Shown: positions 1-6,052 of the stretch, in pieces
How the letters are laid out: each line of letters starts with the position of its first letter
How positions within the stretch are numbered: position 1 is the stretch's first letter
DNA from: Acidiferrobacteraceae bacterium
GTDB lineage: Bacteria > Pseudomonadota > Gammaproteobacteria > Acidiferrobacterales > Acidiferrobacteraceae
Assembly (NCBI GenBank): GCA_027343725.1
Contig: DAHWKH010000113.1
Span: 1 to 7,082, forward strand
Direction of reading: 5' to 3'
DNA length: 7,082 nt
Made by a program: the position numbers and the translations under genes
Notes under the pieces: generated by a model
The model's input: the letters and a program-made list of their open reading frames with translations, nothing else
What the model was told of the DNA's origin: nothing
Database searches by the model: none

Positions 1-373
1 CATCCGGTGCGCGCCGCCCGGCTTGGGCCGCCCACAGGACGTCCTGCAGACAGGTCATCATCATGTGCTGGGCGCGATGTGTGTCCCCCGCGGCGTCCCG
101 GATCCGCCGCCACTCGCCCACGATCCCCGCCGGCCGGTCGGTGGCGATCTGTTCGGCAAGGGCGATATGGAGACCGAGGTGCAAAAAGGGGTTGTTCTCG
201 CCGCCCTCATGTTCGGTGACCTCTTCGCGCGCGAACAACGCTTGGTATTCCGGGTGCGCGAGCAACGTCTCGACGATGACGGTTTCGACGCCCGCGAGCG
301 GCGCCTGGGCTTGAAAGTGTTTCCAGGCCGTGTAGAACACGCCCCGCAGGCGCGCGCGATCCTGCGACCACAT
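1..373 (-). CDS. DUF1841 family protein (3' end cut by window edge)
   Basis: This is a conserved protein of unknown function; 124 codons are visible and the window ends before a stop. The translation begins MWSQDRARLRGVFYTAW. It then has HPEY (residues 40-43), NPFLHLGLHIALAEQIATDR (61-80) and a helical C-terminal part containing AQHMMMTCLQDVLWAAQ. From memory this matches the small (about 140 aa) proteobacterial DUF1841 family in length and in the NPFLHLGLH block, so roughly 15-20 residues should be missing. The ATG at 373-371 overlaps the stop of the upstream FIST gene by one base (TGATG) and has no Shine-Dalgarno of its own, which implies translational coupling. No signal peptide or membrane segment is seen, so a cytoplasmic location is inferred. 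The role is unknown. The family assignment rests on motif recall, not on a search. Confidence 0.8.
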   Translation of the reverse strand, partial: MWSQDRARLRGVFYTAWKHFQAQAPLAGVETVIVETLLAHPEYQALFAREEVTEHEGGENNPFLHLGLHIALAEQIATDRPAGIVGEWRRIRDAAGDTHRAQHMMMTCLQDVLWAAQAGRRAPD

Positions 374-1482
374 CAGACGAGGCCCGCGGATGCCTCTCGG
401 AACAGCCCGAGGACCGCCGAGTACTGATAGAGGTGGTTCGCGTCGTCGAGCGGTCCGATCTCCCCGTTTCCGTAGACGCCGATCAGGGGCATCCCGGGGA
501 AGCGGTGCTTGACGAGGTCGAGATCCCGGTCGCTGTCGCCGTAGAAGTGGGGCCCGCGGCCGATGCACGGGAACAGGAGGCCGAAATGCGGAGGACCCGT
601 GAGGCCATGCGCGGCGCGCTCGATCATCGCGCGCAGATCGCGTTCCGCCGCGAGTGTGTCGCGCATGGCCCAAAAGAGGCGCTCGCCCCGGCTCAAGCGT
701 TGCGCGAAGGTGATCGATTGCTCGCTCAGGTTGGCCGCGACGATGTGATTCAAGCGGTAGCGGCCGTCCTTGATGGCGGTCATGGGGTCGCCGAAGGTGA
801 CGCCGCCCATGATGAGGTGCAAGGGGATGCGGTCCATCTCGCGCACGCCGATCGGCAAAGACTGTACCAGGACGTTGAGCGCCGGATAGTGACCGAGCTT
901 CAGGACGTCGTAGTCGTGCACCTCGGCCACCTCGATCGGGGATGTGAGGGCGCGGACCCCCTGGGAGGCCCCGAGGCTCGCCTCGACGCCGCGCATCGCC
1001 ACCTCCGCCCACCCGCGATCGCGTACCCGCCCGCCCGACCAGACCCGGAACGGGCCTTGGCCCACGACGTCGCCCGCGATCGCCCCCAGACGCCGGACGT
1101 TCTCATCCAGCCAGTCCGCGCCGAGATGGTCGGGCGAGGCAAGGCTCAATACCGCGTCGTCGTCGTTTTTGCGGACGTGTCCGAGAAAGCCGTTGCCGCC
1201 GAATACCATCGCCGCGGCCGCCGGCGCGTCCAGGACCCATTCCTCGTCCGTCAGGAGCCCGGCGGCGGTGCAGCCGACGATTTGCGTGCAGCCCGCCGCG
1301 CGCCCGCCCGCCCGCAGGGCCGGTTGGGGGTCGGCGGCGAAGTGGTGCGTCAGAAAGAGGATGACGGAGCGGGCCGTCGTCAGGTGCGCGCGCGTGAGCG
1401 CCTTTTCGATCGCGTTTGCCGCGATTCCCGCCTGGGGCCTGGGTCCCCGGCTGATCCCTGTGGCCACTCTGACGCCGTCCAT
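373..1482 (-). CDS. FIST N/C-domain sensory protein
   Basis: A 369-aa stand-alone FIST protein. FIST_N plus FIST_C modules are predicted small-ligand-binding sensory domains, usually linked to signalling output; no output domain is present here. FIST_N covers roughly residues 5-220, with the core strand and loop IVGCTAAGLL and the FGG region near residue 94. FIST_C covers roughly 221-360, with the hallmark CIGRGPHFYG (306-315) and the GVYGNGEIGPL loop followed by NHLYQYSAVLGL near the C-terminus. No signal peptide or transmembrane helix is seen, so it is probably cytosolic. The ATG at 1482 is the first possible start, because an in-frame TAA lies four codons upstream (TAA AGT AAA GAC ATG). 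Only a weak GGGATAAAG lies ahead of it. The first 103 nt lie inside the annotated 3' end of nth in another frame, and the stop is fused to the DUF1841 start. The ligand is unknown. Confidence 0.85.
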   Translation of the reverse strand: MDGVRVATGISRGPRPQAGIAANAIEKALTRAHLTTARSVILFLTHHFAADPQPALRAGGRAAGCTQIVGCTAAGLLTDEEWVLDAPAAAAMVFGGNGFLGHVRKNDDDAVLSLASPDHLGADWLDENVRRLGAIAGDVVGQGPFRVWSGGRVRDRGWAEVAMRGVEASLGASQGVRALTSPIEVAEVHDYDVLKLGHYPALNVLVQSLPIGVREMDRIPLHLIMGGVTFGDPMTAIKDGRYRLNHIVAANLSEQSITFAQRLSRGERLFWAMRDTLAAERDLRAMIERAAHGLTGPPHFGLLFPCIGRGPHFYGDSDRDLDLVKHRFPGMPLIGVYGNGEIGPLDDANHLYQYSAVLGLFREASAGLV

Positions 1483-2153
1483 GTCTTTACTTTATCCCGA
1501 TACTTGCACAAATCATAGAGAACACAACGGTCGCAGGCGGGTGCGCGGGCCTTGCAGACGTAGCGCCCGTGCAGGATGAGCCAGTGGTGGGCCTGGGCGC
1601 GAAAACGCGGAGGGACGAGGCGCGCCAGACGGTCCTCGACGGCCCGTACGGTGCGCCCCGGGGCCAGCCCCAGGCGGTTGGCCACCCGGAAGATATGGGT
1701 ATCGACGGCGATCGTGGGCTGGCCGAAGGCGGTATTCAGGATCACGTTCGCGGTCTTGCGACCGACGCCCGGCAGGGCCTCCAATGCCGCGCGCCGGTCG
1801 GGGACCCTCCCGCCGTGGTCGCGGATCAGGCGCTCGCAGGTGGCGAGGATGTTGCGCGCCTTGGTGTTATAGAGTCCGATGCCGCGGATATAGCCCTTCA
1901 AGCGGTCTTCGCCGAGCGCCAGCAGGCTTTCGGGGTCGGGGGCCGCCCGAAAGAGCGGGCCGGTGGCCTGGTTCACGCTGCGGTCGGTGGCCTGGGCCGA
2001 CAGGATCACGGCCACGAGCAACTGAAACGGGGTCGCGTACTGCAGTTCGGTGGTGGGCTTCGGGTTATGCGCCTGGAGCCGTTCGAACAGGATCTCCCGT
2101 TGCTTCGGCCCCAGACGAACCCGGGTGTCAGACGTGCCGGTAGCGGCCGACAT
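1380..2153 (-). CDS. nth: Endonuclease III (DNA glycosylase/AP lyase), with C-terminal extension
   Basis: Base-excision repair enzyme that removes oxidised pyrimidines and cleaves abasic sites. The 257-aa frame aligns closely by eye with E. coli Nth (211 aa). It shows NPKPTTELQYATPFQLLVAV, LSAQATD (51-57), the helix-hairpin-helix LPGVGRKTA (127-135) with catalytic Lys133, and TIAVDTHIFRV with catalytic Asp151. The 4Fe-4S loop is Cys200, 207, 210 and 216 (C-x6-C-x2-C-x5-C). I chose ATG 2153 (MSAATGTSDT), which overlaps the preceding gene by 26 nt. An in-frame ATG at 2216 has a better Shine-Dalgarno (AGGTGG at 2226-2231), but would overlap that gene by 89 nt and add a basic tail unlike Nth. Oddity: family members end soon after the last cysteine, whereas this frame continues about 34 residues as a Ser/Arg-rich tail overlapping the FIST gene. 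A one-base shift just after Cys216 would restore a normal end. Confidence 0.93.
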   Translation of the reverse strand: MSAATGTSDTRVRLGPKQREILFERLQAHNPKPTTELQYATPFQLLVAVILSAQATDRSVNQATGPLFRAAPDPESLLALGEDRLKGYIRGIGLYNTKARNILATCERLIRDHGGRVPDRRAALEALPGVGRKTANVILNTAFGQPTIAVDTHIFRVANRLGLAPGRTVRAVEDRLARLVPPRFRAQAHHWLILHGRYVCKARAPACDRCVLYDLCKYRDKVKTWTASEWPQGSAGDPGPRRESRQTRSKRRSRART

Positions 2154-2544
2154 CGGGCACCGGCGCGCGCGGCGAGGCCTCCCGTTCCTTCTCGAGGGTT
2201 TGGAGGAGGGCCTCATGGTCGTGCGCCACCTTTTCCTGATCCTCGTGGGAGAGTTTCGGGAGGATCACATCGACAATGAAGGCGCCGAGGTCGGCCATGG
2301 CCGTCGCCCACTGGTAATCGTGGAGATGAAAGTTGGTCTCGGCGTGTTGGCCGAAGGGGTAATGCTGAAAATCGACGCCGCGCGCGGCCTTGAGGTCGGG
2401 GTCCTGATCCACGGCGTTCTTCGCGAAATCGAACCACCACTTGTAATAGCGCTCTTGCAGCTCGAGGCTCATCTGATGTTTTTCAAAGAACGCAAAGACC
2501 GTAATGCGGTTGGCTTTGCCGCCAAAGGGATAATGTCCGGACAT
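2128..2544 (-). CDS. Hypothetical 138-aa protein with two HYPFG motifs
   Basis: I do not recognise this protein. It is 138 aa, has no cysteine, and is rich in His, Phe, Tyr and Trp. Its N-terminus MSGHYPFGG repeats a motif that returns at FQHYPFGQH (HYPFG at residues 4-8 and 61-65). Between the two lies a probable helix rich in aromatics (LQERYYKWWFDFAKN, 29-43). Next come NFHLHDYQWATAMADLGAFI (71-90) and a charged, probably helical stretch ending near residue 123, then a Pro/Arg tail. There is no signal peptide; the 84-96 segment is hydrophobic but short and broken by Asp. The start is well supported: AGGAG lies 5 nt before the ATG at 2544, while an in-frame TTG at 2559 is less likely. It follows rnfB by 26 nt and its end overlaps nth by 26 nt, so it sits in the operon. 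Several His residues could bind metal, but that is speculation. Confidence 0.8.
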   Translation of the reverse strand: MSGHYPFGGKANRITVFAFFEKHQMSLELQERYYKWWFDFAKNAVDQDPDLKAARGVDFQHYPFGQHAETNFHLHDYQWATAMADLGAFIVDVILPKLSHEDQEKVAHDHEALLQTLEKEREASPRAPVPDVGRYRHV

Positions 2545-2549
2545 GGAAA

Positions 2550-2554
2550 CTCCT
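2550..2554 (-). promoter_or_regulatory. Ribosome binding site of the HYPFG protein gene
   Basis: The minus strand reads CGAGGAGTTTCC directly before the ATG at 2544. AGGAG is a strong Shine-Dalgarno at a usual spacing. It supports ATG 2544 over the in-frame TTG at 2559, which lies upstream of the Shine-Dalgarno. Confidence 0.8.
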
Positions 2555-2570
2555 CGCAAGACAGGATGGC

Positions 2571-3203
2571 CTACTCGGCCGGGGGTATTTTACGGTCGCG
2601 GGCGCCCCCTTGCCAACCGCGTTTGCGGCGGACGCGTTCGAGGGCCTCCCGAATCTCCGCGCGTTTGCGTTCGCGCGCGCCGCGCGCCGACTCCGGGCGG
2701 GCCCGCTTGGCGGCGCGCCGGCGGCTGCGCGCATGGCGCCAGCGCGCGCGCCTGGCCTCCTCGGTCGAACGGTCGGGCCACGGTCCGCAGTCGGGTCCCG
2801 GGTGGGGCAGGACCGTGAAGCAGTCCGCCGGGCACGGCGGCAGGCACAGGCCGCAGCCCGTGCATTCGGACGCGATGACGGCGTGGAGCTGACCGAGCGC
2901 CCCGACGATGGCATCGACCGGGCAGGCCGGCAGGCAGCGCGCGCAGCCGATGCAGCGCGCGGGGTCGATGGCCACGCGCGTGCGCGACTCGGGCCCGAGG
3001 CCGGGCGGCCAGTCGGGGGGCGCGCATTGCAGCTGCGCACTCAAGGCCAGGCGTGTGTATTCGCCGCCCGGGGGACAGCGATTCGGGCTCGTGGTGCCGC
3101 GCAAGAGGGCCCGCGCGTAGGGCCGGCAGCCGGGAAACCCGCAGCGGCCGCACTGCGTCTGCGGGAGCACGGCCATGAGCGAGCGAAGCGAGGTTTGCGC
3201 CAT
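2571..3203 (-). CDS. rnfB: RnfB-type ferredoxin (soluble, three 4Fe-4S motifs)
   Basis: A 210-aa electron-transfer protein resembling the soluble part of RnfB/RsxB. In order it shows an RnfB-type Fe-S domain with Cys18, 21, 26 and 43 (QTQCGRCGFPGC), then two ferredoxin 4Fe-4S motifs. These are C84-x2-C87-x2-C90-x3-C94-P and C114-x2-C117-x2-C120-x3-C124-P. Residues about 140-210 form a basic Arg/Ala-rich, probably helical tail. Membrane RnfB proteins carry an N-terminal hydrophobic anchor; here the cluster domain begins almost at once, so this form should be soluble. No other rnf gene is in the window, so membership of a full Rnf complex is not supported. The ATG at 3203 is the first in-frame start after the queC-like stop 46 nt upstream; neither it nor Met10 (3176) has a clear Shine-Dalgarno. 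Likely redox partner roles are unknown. Confidence 0.86.
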   Translation of the reverse strand: MAQTSLRSLMAVLPQTQCGRCGFPGCRPYARALLRGTTSPNRCPPGGEYTRLALSAQLQCAPPDWPPGLGPESRTRVAIDPARCIGCARCLPACPVDAIVGALGQLHAVIASECTGCGLCLPPCPADCFTVLPHPGPDCGPWPDRSTEEARRARWRHARSRRRAAKRARPESARGARERKRAEIREALERVRRKRGWQGGARDRKIPPAE

Positions 3204-3249
3204 CGGGCGAGTGTGCCGTTTTCGCGCCAAACTGCAAGCGCGCCCGGCG

Positions 3250-3801
3250 CTACAGCACGGCCTGGCGCGCGCGACACTGGGGGCAGCGCCCGCAGGGCCT
3301 GCGATGGCCGAGGAGGCAGCTGTAGGTCGCGGCGTAATCGATCCCCAGGGCGCGCCCACGCGCCACCACCTCGCGCTTTGTGAGCTCGGCATAGGGGGTG
3401 AGGAGCGCGACCCCGAGGGCCGCAAGGCAGGCCTCGAGGGCCTGGATAGTGGCAGGGCGCCCTTCGGGGTGGTCCCGGTCGTCTTTCTGTAGGCCGAGCA
3501 GGATCGCGCGCGCGTGGTGGTGGAGGGCCCAGTTGGCGGCGAGGCTCACCGCGAACAGATTGCGCGCGGCGAGCGGCACATGGGCCCTCAGGAGACCCGG
3601 TGCGGCGATGCCGGCGCTGAGCGCGCGCGCATCGAGGCACGTCAAGGGGACCGCAAGGCGCGCACACGCGCCCCGGGCCGCGGCGCGCTCGGCGCGCGCC
3701 GCGCGCTGGCCGTAATCGATGAAGAGCGCATGGGCCGTGCGCGCGTGCTCGTAGAGCAGGGTCGTGCTCTCGATGCCGCCGCTCAACAGGAGCCCATCCA
3801 T
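3250..3801 (-). CDS. QueC-like PP-loop ATPase (short, divergent)
   Basis: A 183-aa protein of the QueC/ExsB family, whose classic members make 7-cyano-7-deazaguanine (preQ0) for queuosine. Visible elements are the ATP-pyrophosphatase loop LLLSGGIEST (4-13), FIDYGQR (27-33), PLAARN (76-81, equivalent to VPARN in QueC), GRP (114-116) and TPYAELTKREVV (135-146). A C-terminal zinc site comprises Cys162, 170, 173 and 176 (CGRCPQC). It is about 35-45 residues shorter than typical QueC, mainly between residues 57 and 76. The PP-loop has Glu11 where SGGxDS is usual, and the QueC substrate-region DYSGYPDCRP is here DDRDHPEGRP. It may therefore be a paralogue with another substrate. The ATG at 3801 has GAGGT at 5-nt spacing and follows metG by 20 nt. 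Family membership is firm; preQ0 synthesis is uncertain, so I give no gene symbol. Confidence 0.86.
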   Translation of the reverse strand: MDGLLLSGGIESTTLLYEHARTAHALFIDYGQRAARAERAAARGACARLAVPLTCLDARALSAGIAAPGLLRAHVPLAARNLFAVSLAANWALHHHARAILLGLQKDDRDHPEGRPATIQALEACLAALGVALLTPYAELTKREVVARGRALGIDYAATYSCLLGHRRPCGRCPQCRARQAVL

Positions 3802-3806
3802 AGGCG

Positions 3807-3811
3807 ACCTC
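3807..3811 (-). promoter_or_regulatory. Ribosome binding site of the QueC-like gene
   Basis: GAGGT on the minus strand lies 5 nt before the ATG at 3801, within the 20-nt gap after the metG stop. It fixes the start directly ahead of the PP-loop. The open frame itself continues upstream, antisense-like, through the end of metG. Confidence 0.7.
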
Positions 3812-3821
3812 GCGGGACGGT

Positions 3822-5849
3822 TCAGCGCACGGGCGAGCCGGGGCGGGCGCCCGAGTCCGGCGCGATCAGGAAAGGCCCCTCGCCATCGCTTGCGGCGAGC
3901 ACCATACCCTCCGAGACCCCGAAACGCATGGTGCGCGGCGCGAGGTTGGCGACGCATACGACCAGGCGGCCGATGAGGGCGTCCGGTTCATAGGCGCCGC
4001 GGATGCCGGCGAACACCGTGCGCACCCGCTCCTCGCCCAGGTCGAGCGAGAGTTTCAAGAGCTTGTCGGCGCCGGTCACGTACTCGGCATGCGCAACCCG
4101 CGCGACGCGCAAATCGAGACGCCCGAACTCCTCGATGGTGAGGGTCTGAGGCCGCGCATCCTGGGGCGCGGGCTTCGGGCGGGTGGGCTTGGGGCTTGGT
4201 TCCGCCGTGTCCCCCGCGAGCGGCCTCAGGTCCGCGGCTTCGATGCGCGTCAAGAGGTGGCGGTAGGGTTTGATCGTCTGCCCGAGCCTTGGGGTCTTGA
4301 TACTCTCGAACGTCAGTTCGGGCCCCCCCAGAAAGTCTTCGACCGCGCTTGCGGTCTGAGGCAGGATGGGCTTCAGGTAGGCGATGAGGACGCGGAAGAG
4401 ATTGAGCGCCTGGGTGCACACCGCCTGCAATTCGCCGCGGCGTTGCACCGCGCGCGCGATCTCCCACGGCCGGGCCTCGTCCACGTAGCGGTTGGCGCGG
4501 TCGGCGAGGTCCATCACCGCCTTGACGGCGCGGCTCGTTTCGCGGGCCTCGTAATGCCGGCCGATGGTTTCACCCGCGAGCAGGAACTCCTCGTACAAGG
4601 GCGCATCGACGAGGGTCTCGCCGAGGGCGTTGTCCAGGTGCTTCGCCAGAAGCTGGCTCGTGCGGCTCGCGATATTGACGAGCTTGCCCACGAGATCGGC
4701 GTTGATGCGGGCCCGGAAGTCCTCCCAGTGCAGATCGATGTCCTCGATGGCGCCGTTCAGTTTTGCCGCCAGGTAATAGCGCAGATACTCGGGCGGCAGG
4801 CAGTCCAGGTAGGCGCGCGCGGTGACGAAGGTCCCGCGTGATTTGGACATTTTTTTGCCGTTGATGGTGAGGAATCCGTGGGCGTGGATGGCGCTCGGTT
4901 TGGCGAACCCCGCGGCCGTGAGCATGGCGGGCCAGAACAGGGCATGAAAATACAGGATGTCCTTGCCGATGAAGTGGTGGATCTCGTGCTCGCCCCATTG
5001 CGCGCACACTTGTTCCGGGGTGAGTTCGCGGCCCTCGAGGGCGTTGCGCAGTTGCCAGAACGTGGCGATGTAGCCCATGGGCGCATCCAGCCACACATAG
5101 AAGTATTTATCCTCGGTGTCGGGGATGCGGAAGCCGAAGTAGGGCGCATCGCGGCTGATGTCCCAATCGTTCAGCCCCTGCGTGAACCATTCGTCGAGCT
5201 TGTGCGTTGCCTCGGCCTGCAAACTCCCGGACCGGGTGTAGTCCGCGAGGTCGGAGGCGAAGTCCTTGAGCTTGAAGAAGTAGTGCGTGGAGCGCTTCGT
5301 GATCGGCTCGGCGCCGCTCAAGGCCGAGCGCGGATGGATGAGGTCGTTCGGGGTGTAGGTGGCGCCGCAGGCCTCGCAGGAATCCCCGTATTGGTCCTCG
5401 GCATGGCAGCGGGGGCACTCACCTTTGATGAAGCGATCGGGCAGAAACAGCCCTTTGACCGGGTCGAAGGCCTGCTCGACGTCGCGCACCGCGATATGGC
5501 CCGCCTCGTGCAGCCGCGTGTAAAAGATCTCGGACAGCCGCCGGTTTTCCTCGCTGTGGGTCGACCCGAAGCGGTCGAAGGAGATCCCGAAGTCGGCGAA
5601 GGCGCGCGCGTGTTCGGCGCCCACGGTCGCGATCAGGGCCTCCGGGGACACCCCCTCCTGCTCGGCCTTGAGCATCACCGGCGTGCCGTGCGTGTCGTCG
5701 GCGCAGACGTAATAGCACACCCGTCCGCGCAGCCTGTGGTAGCGGACAAAGATGTCGGTCTGGATGTATTCGACTAGGTGGCCCAGATGAATGGGCCCGT
5801 TGGCGTAAGGCAACGCGCTCGTCACGAGAATCTTGCGTTCGTTTCGCAT
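3822..5849 (-). CDS. metG: Methionine--tRNA ligase
   Basis: A 675-aa cytoplasmic methionyl-tRNA synthetase that charges initiator and elongator tRNA-Met; E. coli MetG is 677 aa, so this is full length. The class I Rossmann fold shows ALPYANGPIHLGH with the HIGH-equivalent HLGH (21-24). The connective domain has the zinc site Cys145, 148, 158 and 161 (CPRC...CEAC). KMSKS lies at 333-337 in NGKKMSKSRGTF. A helical anticodon-binding domain follows (roughly 390-540). After a Pro-rich linker (about 543-569), a C-terminal Trbp111/EMAP-like tRNA-binding and dimerisation domain spans about 570-675 (FGRLDLRVARV, NLAPRTMRFGVSEGM). The ATG at 5849 gives the expected N-terminus; AAGGGG precedes it inside a hairpin (see separate entry). 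It is the first gene of the leftward operon and diverges from mrp. I see no defect in the motifs. Confidence 0.98.
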   Translation of the reverse strand: MRNERKILVTSALPYANGPIHLGHLVEYIQTDIFVRYHRLRGRVCYYVCADDTHGTPVMLKAEQEGVSPEALIATVGAEHARAFADFGISFDRFGSTHSEENRRLSEIFYTRLHEAGHIAVRDVEQAFDPVKGLFLPDRFIKGECPRCHAEDQYGDSCEACGATYTPNDLIHPRSALSGAEPITKRSTHYFFKLKDFASDLADYTRSGSLQAEATHKLDEWFTQGLNDWDISRDAPYFGFRIPDTEDKYFYVWLDAPMGYIATFWQLRNALEGRELTPEQVCAQWGEHEIHHFIGKDILYFHALFWPAMLTAAGFAKPSAIHAHGFLTINGKKMSKSRGTFVTARAYLDCLPPEYLRYYLAAKLNGAIEDIDLHWEDFRARINADLVGKLVNIASRTSQLLAKHLDNALGETLVDAPLYEEFLLAGETIGRHYEARETSRAVKAVMDLADRANRYVDEARPWEIARAVQRRGELQAVCTQALNLFRVLIAYLKPILPQTASAVEDFLGGPELTFESIKTPRLGQTIKPYRHLLTRIEAADLRPLAGDTAEPSPKPTRPKPAPQDARPQTLTIEEFGRLDLRVARVAHAEYVTGADKLLKLSLDLGEERVRTVFAGIRGAYEPDALIGRLVVCVANLAPRTMRFGVSEGMVLAASDGEGPFLIAPDSGARPGSPVR

Positions 5850-5850
5850 C

Positions 5851-5870
5851 AGGCTTCCCCTTGGAAGCCC
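5851..5870 (-). promoter_or_regulatory. Hairpin enclosing the metG Shine-Dalgarno
   Basis: On the metG mRNA, GGCTTCC and GGAAGCC pair as a perfect 7-bp stem around the loop AAGG, and one G-T wobble extends it to 8 bp. The loop AAGG is the best Shine-Dalgarno core, 9 nt from the ATG. The stem ends 2 nt before the start codon. The dyad is seen directly; control of translation initiation is inference. The loop does not resemble a CAU anticodon, so tRNA mimicry is not supported. Confidence 0.6.
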
Positions 5871-5953
5871 GCACGGTATCAGGTTGACCGCACGGGGCCA
5901 AGGCCGGGCGGCGGCGGGGCCGCCGGGGATGGGCGGGGGCCGCCCGGGCGGGT

Positions 5954-5984
5954 GGAAAATCGCCGCCGTCGGTTTCGATTTTCC
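5954..5984. repeat. Perfect 9+9-nt inverted repeat, candidate operator
   Basis: GGAAAATCG (5954-5962) and CGATTTTCC (5976-5984) are exact reverse complements separated by 13 nt. The half-sites are 22 nt apart centre to centre, about two helical turns. They stand out as AT-rich in very GC-rich flanks. The right arm overlaps the candidate mrp -35 region. No U-tract follows on either strand, so a terminator is unlikely. Binding by a dimeric regulator is inferred; I cannot match it to a known regulator. Confidence 0.55.
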
Positions 5985-6036
5985 GCGACAAGGTGTAGCA
6001 TGCGGCCCTTAAACCCCAGTGTTTTGCTAGGATTTC

Positions 6037-6044
6037 TGAGGAGA
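6037..6044 (+). promoter_or_regulatory. Ribosome binding site of mrp
   Basis: GAGGAGAG lies 8 nt before the ATG at 6053. It is a strong Shine-Dalgarno and settles the start. Confidence 0.8.
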
Positions 6045-6052
6045 GCACCATC

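Larger units (their letters stand above)
5850..6052. promoter_or_regulatory. Divergent intergenic region between metG and mrp
   Basis: These 203 nt separate two divergent genes and should contain both promoters. The metG-proximal half is extremely GC-rich with G and C runs. The mrp-proximal part, from about 5954, is more AT-rich and contains the inverted repeat listed separately. No strong sigma-70 promoter is visible. For mrp the best guess is TTTCGA (5973-5978), 17 nt, then TAGCAT (5996-6001), which is weak. For metG only poor matches exist, such as TTGGCC, 17 nt, then TACCGT on the minus strand. No small ORF or RNA gene is evident. Confidence 0.5.

Noticed and set aside
433..1518. Long plus-strand open frame (361 codons) opposite the FIST gene
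   Set aside because: High GC at third codon positions opens antisense frames. The translation has no recognisable domain, and the minus-strand frame matches FIST clearly.
2050..2892. Plus-strand open frame (280 codons) opposite nth, the HYPFG gene and rnfB
   Set aside because: It crosses several well-supported minus-strand genes, has no ribosome binding site I trust, and shows no domain.
3181..3192. GAGCGAAGCGAG, symmetric sequence near the rnfB start
   Set aside because: It is a mirror repeat, not an inverted repeat, so it forms no hairpin. It encodes ordinary residues of the RnfB N-terminus.
3223..3242. CGCGC/GCGCG hairpin in the gap between the QueC-like gene and rnfB
   Set aside because: A 5-bp stem with a 10-nt loop and no U-tract after it is too weak for a terminator inside an apparent operon.
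4878..5777. Plus-strand open frame (299 codons) opposite metG
   Set aside because: Antisense shadow of metG, whose motifs are unambiguous.
5909..5925. GC hairpin CGGCGG-CGGGG-CCGCCG upstream of metG
   Set aside because: The stem is only 6 bp within a G/C-run region where such pairing arises easily, and no U-tract follows. Not a convincing terminator or riboswitch.
6025..6033. TGCTAGGAT as an extended -10 element for mrp
   Set aside because: Transcription would start at about 6040, inside the Shine-Dalgarno (6037-6044), and no -35 lies at the right distance.
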